From NCBI GenBank assembly GCA_002305165.1, contig DBQI01000066.1:89193-153192 (forward strand): a DNA stretch of 64,000 nt. Direction: 5' to 3'. This document shows, piece by piece, positions 32,723-41,783 of this stretch. Numbering within the stretch: position 1 is the first letter of the stretch; the number at the start of each line of letters is the position of its first letter. Under the pieces are notes generated by a model. That model saw nothing but the letters and a program-made list of their open reading frames with translations, did no database searches and was not told the origin of the DNA. This DNA is from Armatimonadetes bacterium UBA1398. Lineage in GTDB: Bacteria > Armatimonadota > Zipacnadia > UBA1398. A program made the translations under genes and the position numbers.

Positions 32723-35518
32723 TTACGGCTGGCAGAGATCCAGGTCGTCCAGCCACAGGCTGCCAGAGCCGCCCGACACATCGACGAACAGAGCGGCGCG
32801 GGTGGCGTCGGGGGGCACCCGGTCCGCGGACAGCGTCGCCTCCACCCGGGTCCAGTCCGCCGTGCCCAGGGGGATCCGCCCCGGAGCGTCCACTGTGGGC
32901 CAGTCCTGACTCGGCCCGTCACTGTCGGTCCGCGCCAAGCACCACGAGCCCAGCCAGCCCCCCTCGTCGAAGAATGCGAGGCTAAGGGTCGCGAGGCAGC
33001 CGGCGAGGCCGTCGGTCCGCACCCATCCCGTGAGGCGCCAGTCCTTGCCCGCCGCGGGCTCCACGTTCCAGTGGACCAGGCGACGGTCGAAGGACCCGTC
33101 GAGCCGTAGGCTGCCCGGGGCGGCGCGGCCGACCTCTCCATCCCACGCGAAGGGACTCTCCCGCTCGGGCGTCCACTCGCCCACATCGCCGAGATCGAAG
33201 CCGCCATCGCGGACAAGGTTAGGGGCGCCGGTGGTGATGGGGATCGAGCGCTGGGCGACGTAGGTTCCGAGGAGCCCGAAGGCACCCGGCGGGAAGGTCG
33301 CTCGGACCGTCAGCTTCCCGCTCACCCTCGGGGCATGCCGCCAAGCGCGGACGCGGAGGGCGCCGCCATCGACGGTAGAGGAGACGGGCAGACCGGCGCT
33401 GGGCTCGATCACCACGGCGGCGCCGGCGGGCACGCGGAGGGCCAGATCGCAGGTGTCTCCTGGGTGCAATGAGAGGGGAGCGGTCGGGAGCCTCAGGCCC
33501 TGCTCGCACCGGGCGATGGCCCCCATCTGAGCGCTGCCCTCAACGTAGACGGGCCCCCGGGCGAGATCCACGAGCACCTCCCGCGCCGCACCCCGGGCCA
33601 TCTCGTTCGTGTAGAGGTCGCGTACGATCAGGCTCTCCCCAGGCAGGCAGCCCAGATCCGTGGCGGGCACAGGCTTGCCGGGCTCTCGGCGCTCGTCCCA
33701 GACGACGGACATGCCGCCCTCGAAGGAGATCTGGGTCCGGCTCGGCGTCAGCCTCACAGCGCCGAGGGGCTGCCGTCCGTCGAGCTGTCTCGCCACCCCC
33801 GCCAGGGCCGCGTAGGAGAGCTTGGGCACGAAACCCAGGTAGAGCACGCCGATGCCCGCATCCCCCGTCCACTGGTCCTCGTGGGCGGGGTCGCGCGGGT
33901 CGTAGGTGCAGAACCAGAAGGCCTTAGCGCCAGGCCCCACCGCCAGCGCCTGGGCATAGAGGGCCGTCAGTCGCTCGGCTTGCTGGCGCTCTGAGCACTG
34001 GAACCGCTCGGAGTAGCCCTCGCTCTCATCGTAGGCCACGGAGCCGAACTCGTTCACCCAGATGGGCTTGTCCCCCATTCCGACCTCGTCGAGGAGCTGG
34101 AGCCGGCGCTCGATGGCCAGAGCGAAGCCGCTGGGCGGGGCGTAGGTGTGGAGGGTTGCGATATCAAACCACCGGCCCGCGTCGAGGCCCGCGAAGCTCC
34201 GGAGCCACTGTTCGTACCCGGCGTGGGAGAGCCCGAGCACGGTGCAGTCGGGGTCGGCGGCCTTCGCGGCGAGGTAGGAGGCTCGGAGCATGGCGGCATA
34301 GTGCTCGCCGCCGTGGCGCGACTCCTCCGGCCACATGAGATCCGGCTCGTTCCACACCTCCCACGTGTCGATCCGGTCCCGGTAGCGCGACACGAGGCGG
34401 CCCACATAAGCGGCCCACTCGTCCATGGCCGACAAGGGCGGAGCGCCGTTCACCGTGCCGCCGGTCAGCCACGTGGGAGCGCTCCAGAGCATCGCCTGGT
34501 ACCGCTGGCCGAGGGAGTCCATCCGCCGCAGGGCCGCGTCCAGAGCACGGGTGTCCCACGCGCCAGGCTCGGGCTCCTGGGTGCTCCAGGCGTTCTCCCA
34601 CGCCAGCCACGGGCGGATCCAGCGGACGCCCGCCCGGGCCATCATCGGCGCCTGGTGGGCATACCACCAGATCTGCTGCTGGAAGAGGTTGATGCCGATG
34701 GTGGAGCGGTCGGGGTCGATGGCGATGGGCTCGGGGATCCGGCACACGCGGAGAGTCGCCTCCGCGCCGTCCTCGGCGGTTGCCACCAGCCGGAAGATGC
34801 CGAACCGCTGGAGAGGCAGCTCCACCGTGGCGCTCGCCGGCCGGTTGGCCCCATCGAGGCGCACCGTCTGGGCGTGCAGTTCCTCGCCCGTGTCGTAGTC
34901 GCTCGCACGGAGGGTGAACCGCTCGCCGTCGCCGCGGCCCGAGACAAGGGTGACGCGGACCGGTTCATCGCCGACGAACACGCCCCCCACCCGGTCGGTA
35001 AGGAGTCGAGGCTCCAGTTCGGTGGCATCGGCGCCGGGTGTGAGCCAGAGGAGGACCGGACGCCCGTCAGCGATCAGGTAGATCGCCGTCACGTAGCGGT
35101 CGCCCGTGGTGGCGGGCCCGAGTCGGATGTCCGAGAGCGTGCAGCGGGCGGCATCCCCTACCCAGTCGATCGAGGCCTGGGCGGAGAAGAAGGGTTCATC
35201 TATGCGGACGGAGCGAGCGTCTTCGGAGGGCGCGACGGTGCGGAGGGTCGCGTGGGTGAGGTCCTCGGGGAACTCGGGATCGCAGAGGAGCCAGCCGAGG
35301 CGCAGATCCTCGGGCGCCTCGCCCGGCCAGGCGAAGGCCGTGACGGGTCGCTGGAGGGACAGATGCTGTCCGAGGGCGTCGTCGAACCGCCACTGGCCTC
35401 GCATGAGGTCCAGCAGCTCGACGGTCAGGGGCTGAAGGGGCAGTGGCGCCGCCGGGCTCTCGGTGTCCTCCACGGCGGGAGCGGCGAGGATGGCGAGCAG
35501 GCAGAGGATTACGGGCAC
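32723..35518 (-). CDS. Secreted clan GH-A glycosidase (GH39-like) with C-terminal carbohydrate-binding domain
   Basis: 931 residues, short signal peptide (VILCLLAILAAPAVE). An N-terminal beta domain (about 25-260) precedes a TIM barrel (about 265-600). The acid/base Glu391 is in DTWEVWNEPDLMW and the nucleophile Glu490 is in PIWVNEFGSVAY, about 100 residues apart as expected of clan GH-A. The best family guess is GH39 or a close relative (xylosidase, iduronidase, other), but GH5/GH30-type relatives cannot be ruled out. Residues about 610-770 look like a beta-sandwich. The end (NLVRDGGFDLGDVGEWT ... LWLDDLDLCQP) is a CBM_4_9-like carbohydrate-binding module. GTG 35518 has AAGGGGG upstream. It lies 101 bases after the 1462-residue gene. 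Confidence 0.85.
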   Translation of the reverse strand: MPVILCLLAILAAPAVEDTESPAAPLPLQPLTVELLDLMRGQWRFDDALGQHLSLQRPVTAFAWPGEAPEDLRLGWLLCDPEFPEDLTHATLRTVAPSEDARSVRIDEPFFSAQASIDWVGDAARCTLSDIRLGPATTGDRYVTAIYLIADGRPVLLWLTPGADATELEPRLLTDRVGGVFVGDEPVRVTLVSGRGDGERFTLRASDYDTGEELHAQTVRLDGANRPASATVELPLQRFGIFRLVATAEDGAEATLRVCRIPEPIAIDPDRSTIGINLFQQQIWWYAHQAPMMARAGVRWIRPWLAWENAWSTQEPEPGAWDTRALDAALRRMDSLGQRYQAMLWSAPTWLTGGTVNGAPPLSAMDEWAAYVGRLVSRYRDRIDTWEVWNEPDLMWPEESRHGGEHYAAMLRASYLAAKAADPDCTVLGLSHAGYEQWLRSFAGLDAGRWFDIATLHTYAPPSGFALAIERRLQLLDEVGMGDKPIWVNEFGSVAYDESEGYSERFQCSERQQAERLTALYAQALAVGPGAKAFWFCTYDPRDPAHEDQWTGDAGIGVLYLGFVPKLSYAALAGVARQLDGRQPLGAVRLTPSRTQISFEGGMSVVWDERREPGKPVPATDLGCLPGESLIVRDLYTNEMARGAAREVLVDLARGPVYVEGSAQMGAIARCEQGLRLPTAPLSLHPGDTCDLALRVPAGAAVVIEPSAGLPVSSTVDGGALRVRAWRHAPRVSGKLTVRATFPPGAFGLLGTYVAQRSIPITTGAPNLVRDGGFDLGDVGEWTPERESPFAWDGEVGRAAPGSLRLDGSFDRRLVHWNVEPAAGKDWRLTGWVRTDGLAGCLATLSLAFFDEGGWLGSWCLARTDSDGPSQDWPTVDAPGRIPLGTADWTRVEATLSADRVPPDATRAALFVDVSGGSGSLWLDDLDLCQP

Positions 35519-35619
35519 GGCGGCCCCCTTCAGAGAAGAGTCCCTTGATAGGTTTCAGCTACGTCAGATGGGCTCCTGCGCCGGCGGCTACAGTCGCCCC
35601 TCCGCTCCGCTTGATGCGG

Positions 35620-38600
35620 CTACTCGACGAGATCGAAGCGGAGGTCGGCGGTGATGCTCGCCCCGAAGGGGACACCGGTGCCCTCGGCGTGCGCCCACTC
35701 CGGTGGCTGTGTGTAGGCCTGGGTGTGGACCCTCGAACTGAACCTCCGCCCGTCAGCCAGCTCCAGGATGGCGCAGAACCGCCGGACTTTGAAGTAGTCT
35801 GAGCCCCCGTTAGCGATCTTCACGACCGTCGTCGGCGTCAGCGCGGCGATCGCCTCGGGCGTGAGGGGGAGCTCGATGGGCGTGCCCCACCGTCCCTGCA
35901 CCTCGTCCCCGTCATCGGCCGGCATCGGGCCGATGTTGACCTCGTTCACTTGCAGCGTGCTGATGTAGGGCTCGGCGCACTGCAGACCCAACGCCTCGTA
36001 GGAGATCCATCCTCGGCGGGCGCCGCGCAGCATCTCCAGTGTGACGCCTTCGAGCGGGTGCGGGCCCGGGGCATGGAGCAACTCCACGGGCTCGTCATGC
36101 ACGGTGACGGCCAGAACCGGGGTCGCGCTCTCGATGCCCATGTCGGCCCAGCAGGCCCAGTCGCCGTTCGAGTCGTCATCAGGGCCGACGTCGGAGATGA
36201 GTTTGAGGGAGATTGTCTGGCCCGCCCAGGGGCCGAGATCAGCCTCCAGAGGCTCCCATCGGTGCTCGGTGACGAGCCGCCGAGCCACCTCCGTCTCGGT
36301 TCCCTCGGCATCGACCACGGCAAGGATGAAGAGGACACCATCGCCCGGATAGCTCCCATCCTGCTTGCCCACCAGGCAGCGCAGCCGCGCCGATGGGGCC
36401 TCGGGCAGGGCGATGCCGTCGTACCGCGCGAAGGAGTAGCCGGTAGCGCCCATCCACGGAGGGTGCATGAAGAGCGCGGACTTGGCCTCCTCGTTGCAGG
36501 ACCGGGTGCCCTCGGCTACGTAGGCGCCCGTGTCGCCTGCGTTGGCGCTCTCGCCCTGGCCACGGAGGCCGAAGCCCACCGTGTAGGTCACCGGCAGCGG
36601 CGCCATCTCCAGCGCCCCTCGCTCCCCCTTGACCCACCACGTGTGCCTCAGCTCGGAGGACGGGGTGGAGATAGCCAGAGGCAGCTCGCGCACGTACTCT
36701 CCCGGCTCATCGGGCAGCGGGAACTCCACCGTCACGGCCTCGCCCGCGGGAAGCGCCACCGTCCGTGTCGCCTCACCCAGCCGCACCTCGGCCTCCGTCG
36801 GCTCGACGAGTTGGCTCGTGAGCGTCAACCGGAGCGCGTCGCGTCCAGGATCCGGCGGGGCCAACTCCACGAGGGCCATGGGCCGGACGAGGAAGTCGAT
36901 GGTCGCGCCCTCGAACTCGACAAAGAGGAGCTCGCCGGGAGTCGTGTCGCGAGGCACCGTGAAGGAGTGGTCGACGCTCCCGCGGATGGTGACCTGCTCC
37001 CCGCCGACGACGGAGGCGCGCTCGCATGTCAGGGCCTGGGCCGGCGGCGCTTTGGGGATGAGCCGGTAGCTGATCGCGCCCTCGACGGGGGTGATGTGGA
37101 CCAGCCCTCGCGAGAGCCGCGTCGTTGCGACACCGATCTCGTTCCGCTCGAAATCCAGAGCCACCCCATCCGCCGCCTGGCCGCCCAGGGCTACCGCGAT
37201 GTGCCGACAGTCGCCGTACGGGATGACCTCCAACCCGCCCCCACCGTCGGGGATGGCCGAGAAGCTGCCGTCGGAGGCCGCCTTGGCCAAGCGCGTGAAG
37301 CCGCCGCGCCCGTCGATGAAGAGGTAGCTCGGCGTGTCCGCGTAGTCCACTCGCTGGCCAGCCACCTCGGTGCTCACTACGGCGAACCGCAGCTCGCCAC
37401 CGTCGATCAGGTAGGCGGCGTAGCCGTTGGGGCAGAGGGTGATCCGGTCGGCCGAGGGTAGCCCCACCGCTTCCAGGAGCGCCGCTGGCGCCTCGACCGA
37501 CCAGGACTCCGTGGGATGCCCGTTCACCAGGGTCACGACGCCGTTGTCGTAGGTCGCACGGACCTGGGAGCGCTCGTGGGCGCCGCTGGCGACGGCGCGC
37601 GAGGTGTCCTGAAGGGTACCGTCGGCGCTCGCGTACTGAATGGTCGCCACGCGCTCCGCCGCATACCGCTCACCCAGGTGCTGGAGCATGAAGTAGCTCC
37701 GCGCCTCGCCCACGACGCCCAGGTCCTGCACGAAGTAGCCCGTGTGGCCGAAAGCGACGGTCGCGGCGAGGAAGCGGTCGATGCTGGCGGTCCGCTCCTC
37801 GGGGGTGCTGCCCAGGCTCTCGCCGTACGGGTAGAACATGCTGGGCATACCCATGCCGAAACTGGTTCCCAGGGGGTGCATCTTGCGAAGATCGAAGTCC
37901 ACCAGCCACGGGTTGACCGGCAGACGCCCGCCCTGGTCCTGGCCGTAGTTGCCATCGGTGAGGCCGACGTAGGTCCAGTGGGAGTTGCCCTCGCTGTAGA
38001 CGGGTCCATCCCAGGTCGCCTTCTGGTGGAGCATGATCTCGCCATAGGCGTAGTAGGTCGACGTGAAGGTGGCGGCTCCTGGGACGCGGGCGTCGAAGTC
38101 GGTATAGTCCCACGGCTGGACGGCGGTATGGACGTCGCAGTAAGCGGTACTCAGGTGGAACTTCTCCTGGATGATCGGCGAGAGCCGCGCCTCGAGCTCC
38201 ACGGCGCGGGATGGCTTCAGGTGGTAGCACCGCGGCCAGGCGGGCCGCCACTGCGCGTCGGCCACCCGGCTCACGAAATCCTCGTCCCAGTGCTCGTTGA
38301 CGGGCGCGAAGTCGGTGTAGTTGTTGTAGATGCCGTAGCGGTAGCCCAGGTCCTGGATGGCCTTAGCGTACCAGGCCTGGGACTCATCGCCGCCTCGACC
38401 CGGCGCCGTGCGAGTCCTGAGCGTGAAGCTCTCCCCCCCGTCGCGCCAACCCGTCTCGTGGTCGGTGATGAGGATGTTCGACATCCCTAGCCTGGCCCGC
38501 TCCGCCCAGCGGGCGTAGTCGGCCCGGCGGTCGCTCGCGCCATGGGCGATCCAGACGCGCTCCGCCGTCGCGTCGATCCAGGGCGAGCGCGGGTTGGCGA

Positions 38601-40008
38601 TGTTGGGGAGGACATCCTCGAAACGCGGCGCCAGGGTGATGAAGAGGCGCTCCACACAGTCGTTCCGCAGACCGTCGGTCCGGGGGAGGTAGATGGCGGC
38701 GCCGTTGTAGCAGGCGCGGCCATCGGTGTCGACCTCGTTACGCGCCTCGAGGCGCGAGGCGTTCGAGCGGTACCAGTCGGGGTAGCCCGCCAGGAACCAG
38801 GGCCGCTCGGGCGGACCCATGACGAGCACGGCGGGCCGGGTGGCGCCGTAGGTGAGGTACGGCAGGGTCACCAGTCGAGGCTGGGTGATGCTGGCTCCAC
38901 TCGCCTTGCCGAAGCGGACCTCGCCCACCCCGCCGCCCGGGCACAAGACGTCCACGACCAAAGAGCGATTCCAGACGCGGAAGACGTACTCGACCTCGGC
39001 CCGAGCGCTCGCCGCCGAGATGGACCACCGGGCATGCAGGGCGTCGCCCTCGGCGCGCACCTCCAGAAGCTCGGCATCCTCCGGCTCCCGCGCGGCGCCC
39101 GTCGCGGGGTCGGTAAGGCACACGCCTCCACCCTCGAGAGGCCGCAGCGGCTCCTCCCCCTCAGCCTGGACCGTCAGATCCGAGAGGGTCCCCGAGTCGG
39201 GGCGGTAGGTCCACGTCACGGGTGTGTCGTCGACCTGGGTCGTCCAGGTATAGGCGTCCCCATCCCGGCTCAGGTGGGCCTCGACGACGGGGCCCTCCTC
39301 GCCCGGCAGGATGGTCTCCTCGCGCGTGGGGAAGGGTAGCTTGCCGGGCCCGGTGTTGGTGCCGAGATTCTGGCCGGGGAGGGGCGTCAGGTTCCGCTCG
39401 GGCCGCGGTTCGAAGGTCAGAGGCGGCAGGGGCTCGGTGTAGATGGACAGGTTGGCGAGGTAGAGAGCCCTGGTATCCCTGTTCGTGCCGCCGGTGACCT
39501 CGATCCGTCGCAACTCGGGCCGCGGGCCCAGCGACTCCACCTGCTCGGCGGTGAGTCGCCGGTGCATCACCCACCACTCCTGCCACCCGACGGAACCCAT
39601 GATGACGCCCACATCCGGGCCGCCGGGTGAGCCGAAGATCACCGTGAGGGTGACGGGCGGCGTCGAGACGTCGGGCGCGAAGGCCCAGTTGTTCCCATAC
39701 ACCCACCAGTTCACGCAGTCGAAGGGATCCCCCACGGGGATCGGCGCCGGCGGCACTAGTCGAAGAGCGGTGGCCCCGTGGTCCGGCCGCCGATACTCGA
39801 GTTTCGCCACGTGATCGGCGAAGAGCCGTTGCTCATCGCTCGGTGTGAGCGTGGCCTCGGCATTGTCACACTCTACGGACCAGCCGGTGACGTCGTCGAA
39901 GGCGACCAGGGGCCGTCGGGTGTCCGCGGTTCGATCGGCCCAGACCATCTCGTAGGGCGGCTGGCCTTGGTTGATGACGGAGAGAGCGCAGAGGGCGAAG
40001 GGGAGCAC
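35620..40008 (-). CDS. Very large secreted protein of unknown family, glycosidase-like
   Basis: 1462 residues. GTG 40008, with AAGGAGA upstream, gives a short signal-like start (LPFALCALSVINQG). Beta-rich at both ends. The centre (about 490-900) resembles a TIM barrel: RLGMSNILITDHETGWRDGG, IQDLGYRYGIYNNYTDFAP, YCDVHTAVQPWDY, GPVYSEGNSHWTYVGLTDG, with the acidic residues at strand ends expected of a retaining hydrolase. The layout is reminiscent of GH101-type endo-glycosidases, but I am not able to identify it. Later domains (about 1050-1290) look like Ig-like/NPCBM-type modules, for example VGFGLRGQGESANAGDTGAYVA. The minus-strand 931-residue gene follows it closely and may be co-transcribed. 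Function inferred from size, fold pattern and context only. Confidence 0.72.
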   Translation of the reverse strand: MLPFALCALSVINQGQPPYEMVWADRTADTRRPLVAFDDVTGWSVECDNAEATLTPSDEQRLFADHVAKLEYRRPDHGATALRLVPPAPIPVGDPFDCVNWWVYGNNWAFAPDVSTPPVTLTVIFGSPGGPDVGVIMGSVGWQEWWVMHRRLTAEQVESLGPRPELRRIEVTGGTNRDTRALYLANLSIYTEPLPPLTFEPRPERNLTPLPGQNLGTNTGPGKLPFPTREETILPGEEGPVVEAHLSRDGDAYTWTTQVDDTPVTWTYRPDSGTLSDLTVQAEGEEPLRPLEGGGVCLTDPATGAAREPEDAELLEVRAEGDALHARWSISAASARAEVEYVFRVWNRSLVVDVLCPGGGVGEVRFGKASGASITQPRLVTLPYLTYGATRPAVLVMGPPERPWFLAGYPDWYRSNASRLEARNEVDTDGRACYNGAAIYLPRTDGLRNDCVERLFITLAPRFEDVLPNIANPRSPWIDATAERVWIAHGASDRRADYARWAERARLGMSNILITDHETGWRDGGESFTLRTRTAPGRGGDESQAWYAKAIQDLGYRYGIYNNYTDFAPVNEHWDEDFVSRVADAQWRPAWPRCYHLKPSRAVELEARLSPIIQEKFHLSTAYCDVHTAVQPWDYTDFDARVPGAATFTSTYYAYGEIMLHQKATWDGPVYSEGNSHWTYVGLTDGNYGQDQGGRLPVNPWLVDFDLRKMHPLGTSFGMGMPSMFYPYGESLGSTPEERTASIDRFLAATVAFGHTGYFVQDLGVVGEARSYFMLQHLGERYAAERVATIQYASADGTLQDTSRAVASGAHERSQVRATYDNGVVTLVNGHPTESWSVEAPAALLEAVGLPSADRITLCPNGYAAYLIDGGELRFAVVSTEVAGQRVDYADTPSYLFIDGRGGFTRLAKAASDGSFSAIPDGGGGLEVIPYGDCRHIAVALGGQAADGVALDFERNEIGVATTRLSRGLVHITPVEGAISYRLIPKAPPAQALTCERASVVGGEQVTIRGSVDHSFTVPRDTTPGELLFVEFEGATIDFLVRPMALVELAPPDPGRDALRLTLTSQLVEPTEAEVRLGEATRTVALPAGEAVTVEFPLPDEPGEYVRELPLAISTPSSELRHTWWVKGERGALEMAPLPVTYTVGFGLRGQGESANAGDTGAYVAEGTRSCNEEAKSALFMHPPWMGATGYSFARYDGIALPEAPSARLRCLVGKQDGSYPGDGVLFILAVVDAEGTETEVARRLVTEHRWEPLEADLGPWAGQTISLKLISDVGPDDDSNGDWACWADMGIESATPVLAVTVHDEPVELLHAPGPHPLEGVTLEMLRGARRGWISYEALGLQCAEPYISTLQVNEVNIGPMPADDGDEVQGRWGTPIELPLTPEAIAALTPTTVVKIANGGSDYFKVRRFCAILELADGRRFSSRVHTQAYTQPPEWAHAEGTGVPFGASITADLRFDLVE

Positions 40009-40152
40009 GGCGACCAGTCTCCTTCCCGTTCGGGGATTGACCGTTCCCTCCCCTCCCTCCGCTGTCCTGCCTAATCGCGCGCCATCGGCGAGGGCAACCA
40101 GGGACGACGCTGGAAAAGGGTTGGGGCGTGACCAGATGGGAGGTATGCCACG

Positions 40153-40305
40153 GTGTTCCGCGTGATGCTCATGCTGATCGCCACGTGGGTGGCCGCGCCC
40201 TGCGACTCGGGCCGTGGGACACGGTTGCCTCCGGGTAAGCCCATGGCCGCGACGGTCGGGCGAGGGAGCAGGAAGCGTGGCCAGAATGCTGGAACATTGA
40301 GTTGA
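40153..40305 (+). CDS. Small ORF with signal-like start (doubtful)
   Basis: 50 codons. GTG 40153 has GGGAGG nine bases upstream and begins FRVMLMLIATWVAAPCDSG, a plausible signal peptide, then loses any pattern (RGTRLPPGKPMAATVG). The frame closes at TGA 40303-40305, right on top of the guaA promoter. It could be the surviving 5' end of a secreted-protein gene, or a chance ORF. Confidence 0.3.
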   Translation: MFRVMLMLIATWVAAPCDSGRGTRLPPGKPMAATVGRGSRKRGQNAGTLS

Positions 40306-40331
40306 CGCGATTTCGCGCCCTCTGATACGAT
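40302..40331 (+). promoter_or_regulatory. Sigma70-type promoter for guaA
   Basis: TTGACG at 40302-40307 and TACGAT at 40326-40331 with an 18-base spacer, about 130 bases before the GTG that starts the GMP synthase remnant. This is one of the best consensus matches in the window. Confidence 0.65.
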
Positions 40332-40459
40332 CTCCAGGCTGCAGTGTTTGCTATCCCTTTCGATTCACCCCCAGGTCTGCTCCCCGAGCCATGGTACTTC
40401 GATACCGCGTGTGTGCGCTCAGGGAGTCGCGTGGACCCTCCAAGTTCCAGGAGCAGCGT

Positions 40460-40800
40460 GTGACGCGCACCTCTATTCCAGTCCCCAGGAAAACCGTGCT
40501 TGTATTGGCCTTCGGCGCCCAGTATGGGCGACTGATCACTCGCCAGGTTGACGGCGCGTGGCGGCGACCGGCCTCTGGCCGGCGGCATGAGCCACGGGGA
40601 CTCGGTACGCAGTTGCCCGCAGGATCCGAGGCCCTGGCCAGCGCCCCCACGGCCCAGATCGCGGCCATGGGGGTTCCAACTGCAGGTTGTACGGCGTTCA
40701 GTTCCACCCCGAAGTGGACCACAGCCCCTTCGGGAATCACCTTCTCCGGAACTTCCTAGACGGGGTAGCCGGATGCGCGGGGGAGTGGACCGTGGAGAAC
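40460..40800 (+). pseudogene. guaA: Collapsed glutamine amidotransferase half of GMP synthase
   Basis: The 5' part of guaA, too damaged to work. GTG 40460, with AGGAG upstream, opens a frame reading KTVLVLAFGAQYGRLITRQV, which is the canonical GuaA N terminus ('ilvlDFGsQyt.LIaRrvre'). The sequence then jumps: in a second frame MSHGDSV (near 40586) appears, then [21 protein letters not shown] in a third arrangement, then [12 protein letters not shown] in the frame that continues into the synthetase. So about 140 residues are missing, including the region holding the nucleophile elbow (GxCYGxQ), plus two shifts of frame. His and Glu of the triad survive in QFHPE, but the catalytic Cys is gone. 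Deletion of this size is unlikely to be a simple sequencing error, but an assembly error is possible. Confidence 0.8.
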
Positions 40801-41733
40801 ATGATCGAGCAGAAGGTCGCGGCGATACGCGCGCAGGTGGGAGACGGCCGGGTCGTGTGCGCCGTGAGCGGCGGGGTGGATTCGACCGTGGTGGCCGCGT
40901 TGGCGCATCGGGCGATAGGCGATCGGCTGACGTGCATCTTCGTGAACCACGGCCTGATGCGGAAGAACGAGGCCGCGCAGGTTCAGGAGACCTTCCGCCA
41001 GCACCTGGGCATCCCGCTCGTCGCGGTGGACGCGGGGGACCGCTTCCTAGGCAAGCTGGCGGGCGTCACGGACCCGGAGGAGAAGCGGAAGATCATCGGC
41101 GCCGAGTTCATCGCCGTGTTCGAGGAGGAGGCTCTGAAGCTGGGACGGGTCGATTTCCTGGCCCAGGGCACTCTCTACCCCGACGTGATCGAGTCGGGAG
41201 ACCAAATGGCGGCGACGATCAAGACACACCACAATGTGGGTGGATTGCCCGAGCGGATGAACCTGAAGCTCGTTGAGCCACTTAGAGACTTGTTCAAGGA
41301 CGAAGCTCGTCGGCTGGGCGCGGCGCTCGGTCTGCCCGATGAGATGGTGAGCCGGCATCCCTTCCCGGGTCCCGGCCTGGCGGTCCGCCTGATCGGCGCG
41401 ATCACCGCTGAGGACGTGGCGACACTCCAGGAGGCGGACGCCATCGCCCTGGAGGAGATTCGGGCGGCCGGCTGGTATGATCAGACTGCGCAGGCCTTCG
41501 TCGTGCTCGCCCCCCTGCGCAGTGTAGGAGTCGTGGGCGACGCCCGAGTCTACGGGAAGACAGCCATCCTCCGAGCGGTAACTACCGGTGACTTCATGAC
41601 CGCGGACTGGGCGCGGCTCCCCCATGACCTGCTCCAGCGGATAGCGTCCCGGATCGTGAATGAGGTACCAGGCATCAATCGGGTGGTCTATGACATCACC
41701 CAGAAACCCCCCGCCACCATCGAGTGGGAATAG
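40801..41733 (+). CDS. guaA: GMP synthase, ATP-pyrophosphatase (synthetase) subunit
   Basis: Amination of XMP to GMP using ATP. The complete synthetase half is intact: the PP-loop [19 protein letters not shown] (about 22-40), [24 protein letters not shown], the HHNVGGLP and [12 protein letters not shown] substrate motifs, and the dimerisation domain ending [13 protein letters not shown]. From ATG 40801, 310 residues, like the stand-alone archaeal GuaAB subunit. The frame continues upstream into [11 protein letters not shown], so translation might start as early as TTG 40687; GGAG just before ATG 40801 allows internal initiation. With no glutaminase, the enzyme would depend on free ammonia or on a separate GATase subunit. 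Rho follows after 50 bases. Confidence 0.9.
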   Translation: MIEQKVAAIRAQVGDGRVVCAVSGGVDSTVVAALAHRAIGDRLTCIFVNHGLMRKNEAAQVQETFRQHLGIPLVAVDAGDRFLGKLAGVTDPEEKRKIIGAEFIAVFEEEALKLGRVDFLAQGTLYPDVIESGDQMAATIKTHHNVGGLPERMNLKLVEPLRDLFKDEARRLGAALGLPDEMVSRHPFPGPGLAVRLIGAITAEDVATLQEADAIALEEIRAAGWYDQTAQAFVVLAPLRSVGVVGDARVYGKTAILRAVTTGDFMTADWARLPHDLLQRIASRIVNEVPGINRVVYDITQKPPATIEWE

Positions 41734-41783
41734 CACGTCCACAGCCGGCGGCCCAAGCCGGTAGTGAGAGCGAAGGGATCAGA

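Larger units (their letters stand above)
40009..40459. other. Spacer before guaA remnant; promoter and one doubtful small ORF
   Basis: 451 bases between the large minus-strand gene and guaA. It contains a CT-rich stretch near 40040-40065, a small ORF at 40153-40305 with a good ribosome site, and the guaA promoter at 40302-40331. I see no RNA gene or repeat. Confidence 0.5.

Noticed and set aside
32547..32909. Plus-strand ORF of 120 codons in the structured spacer
   Set aside because: It runs into the antisense of the GH39-like gene and has no ribosome site or domain pattern.
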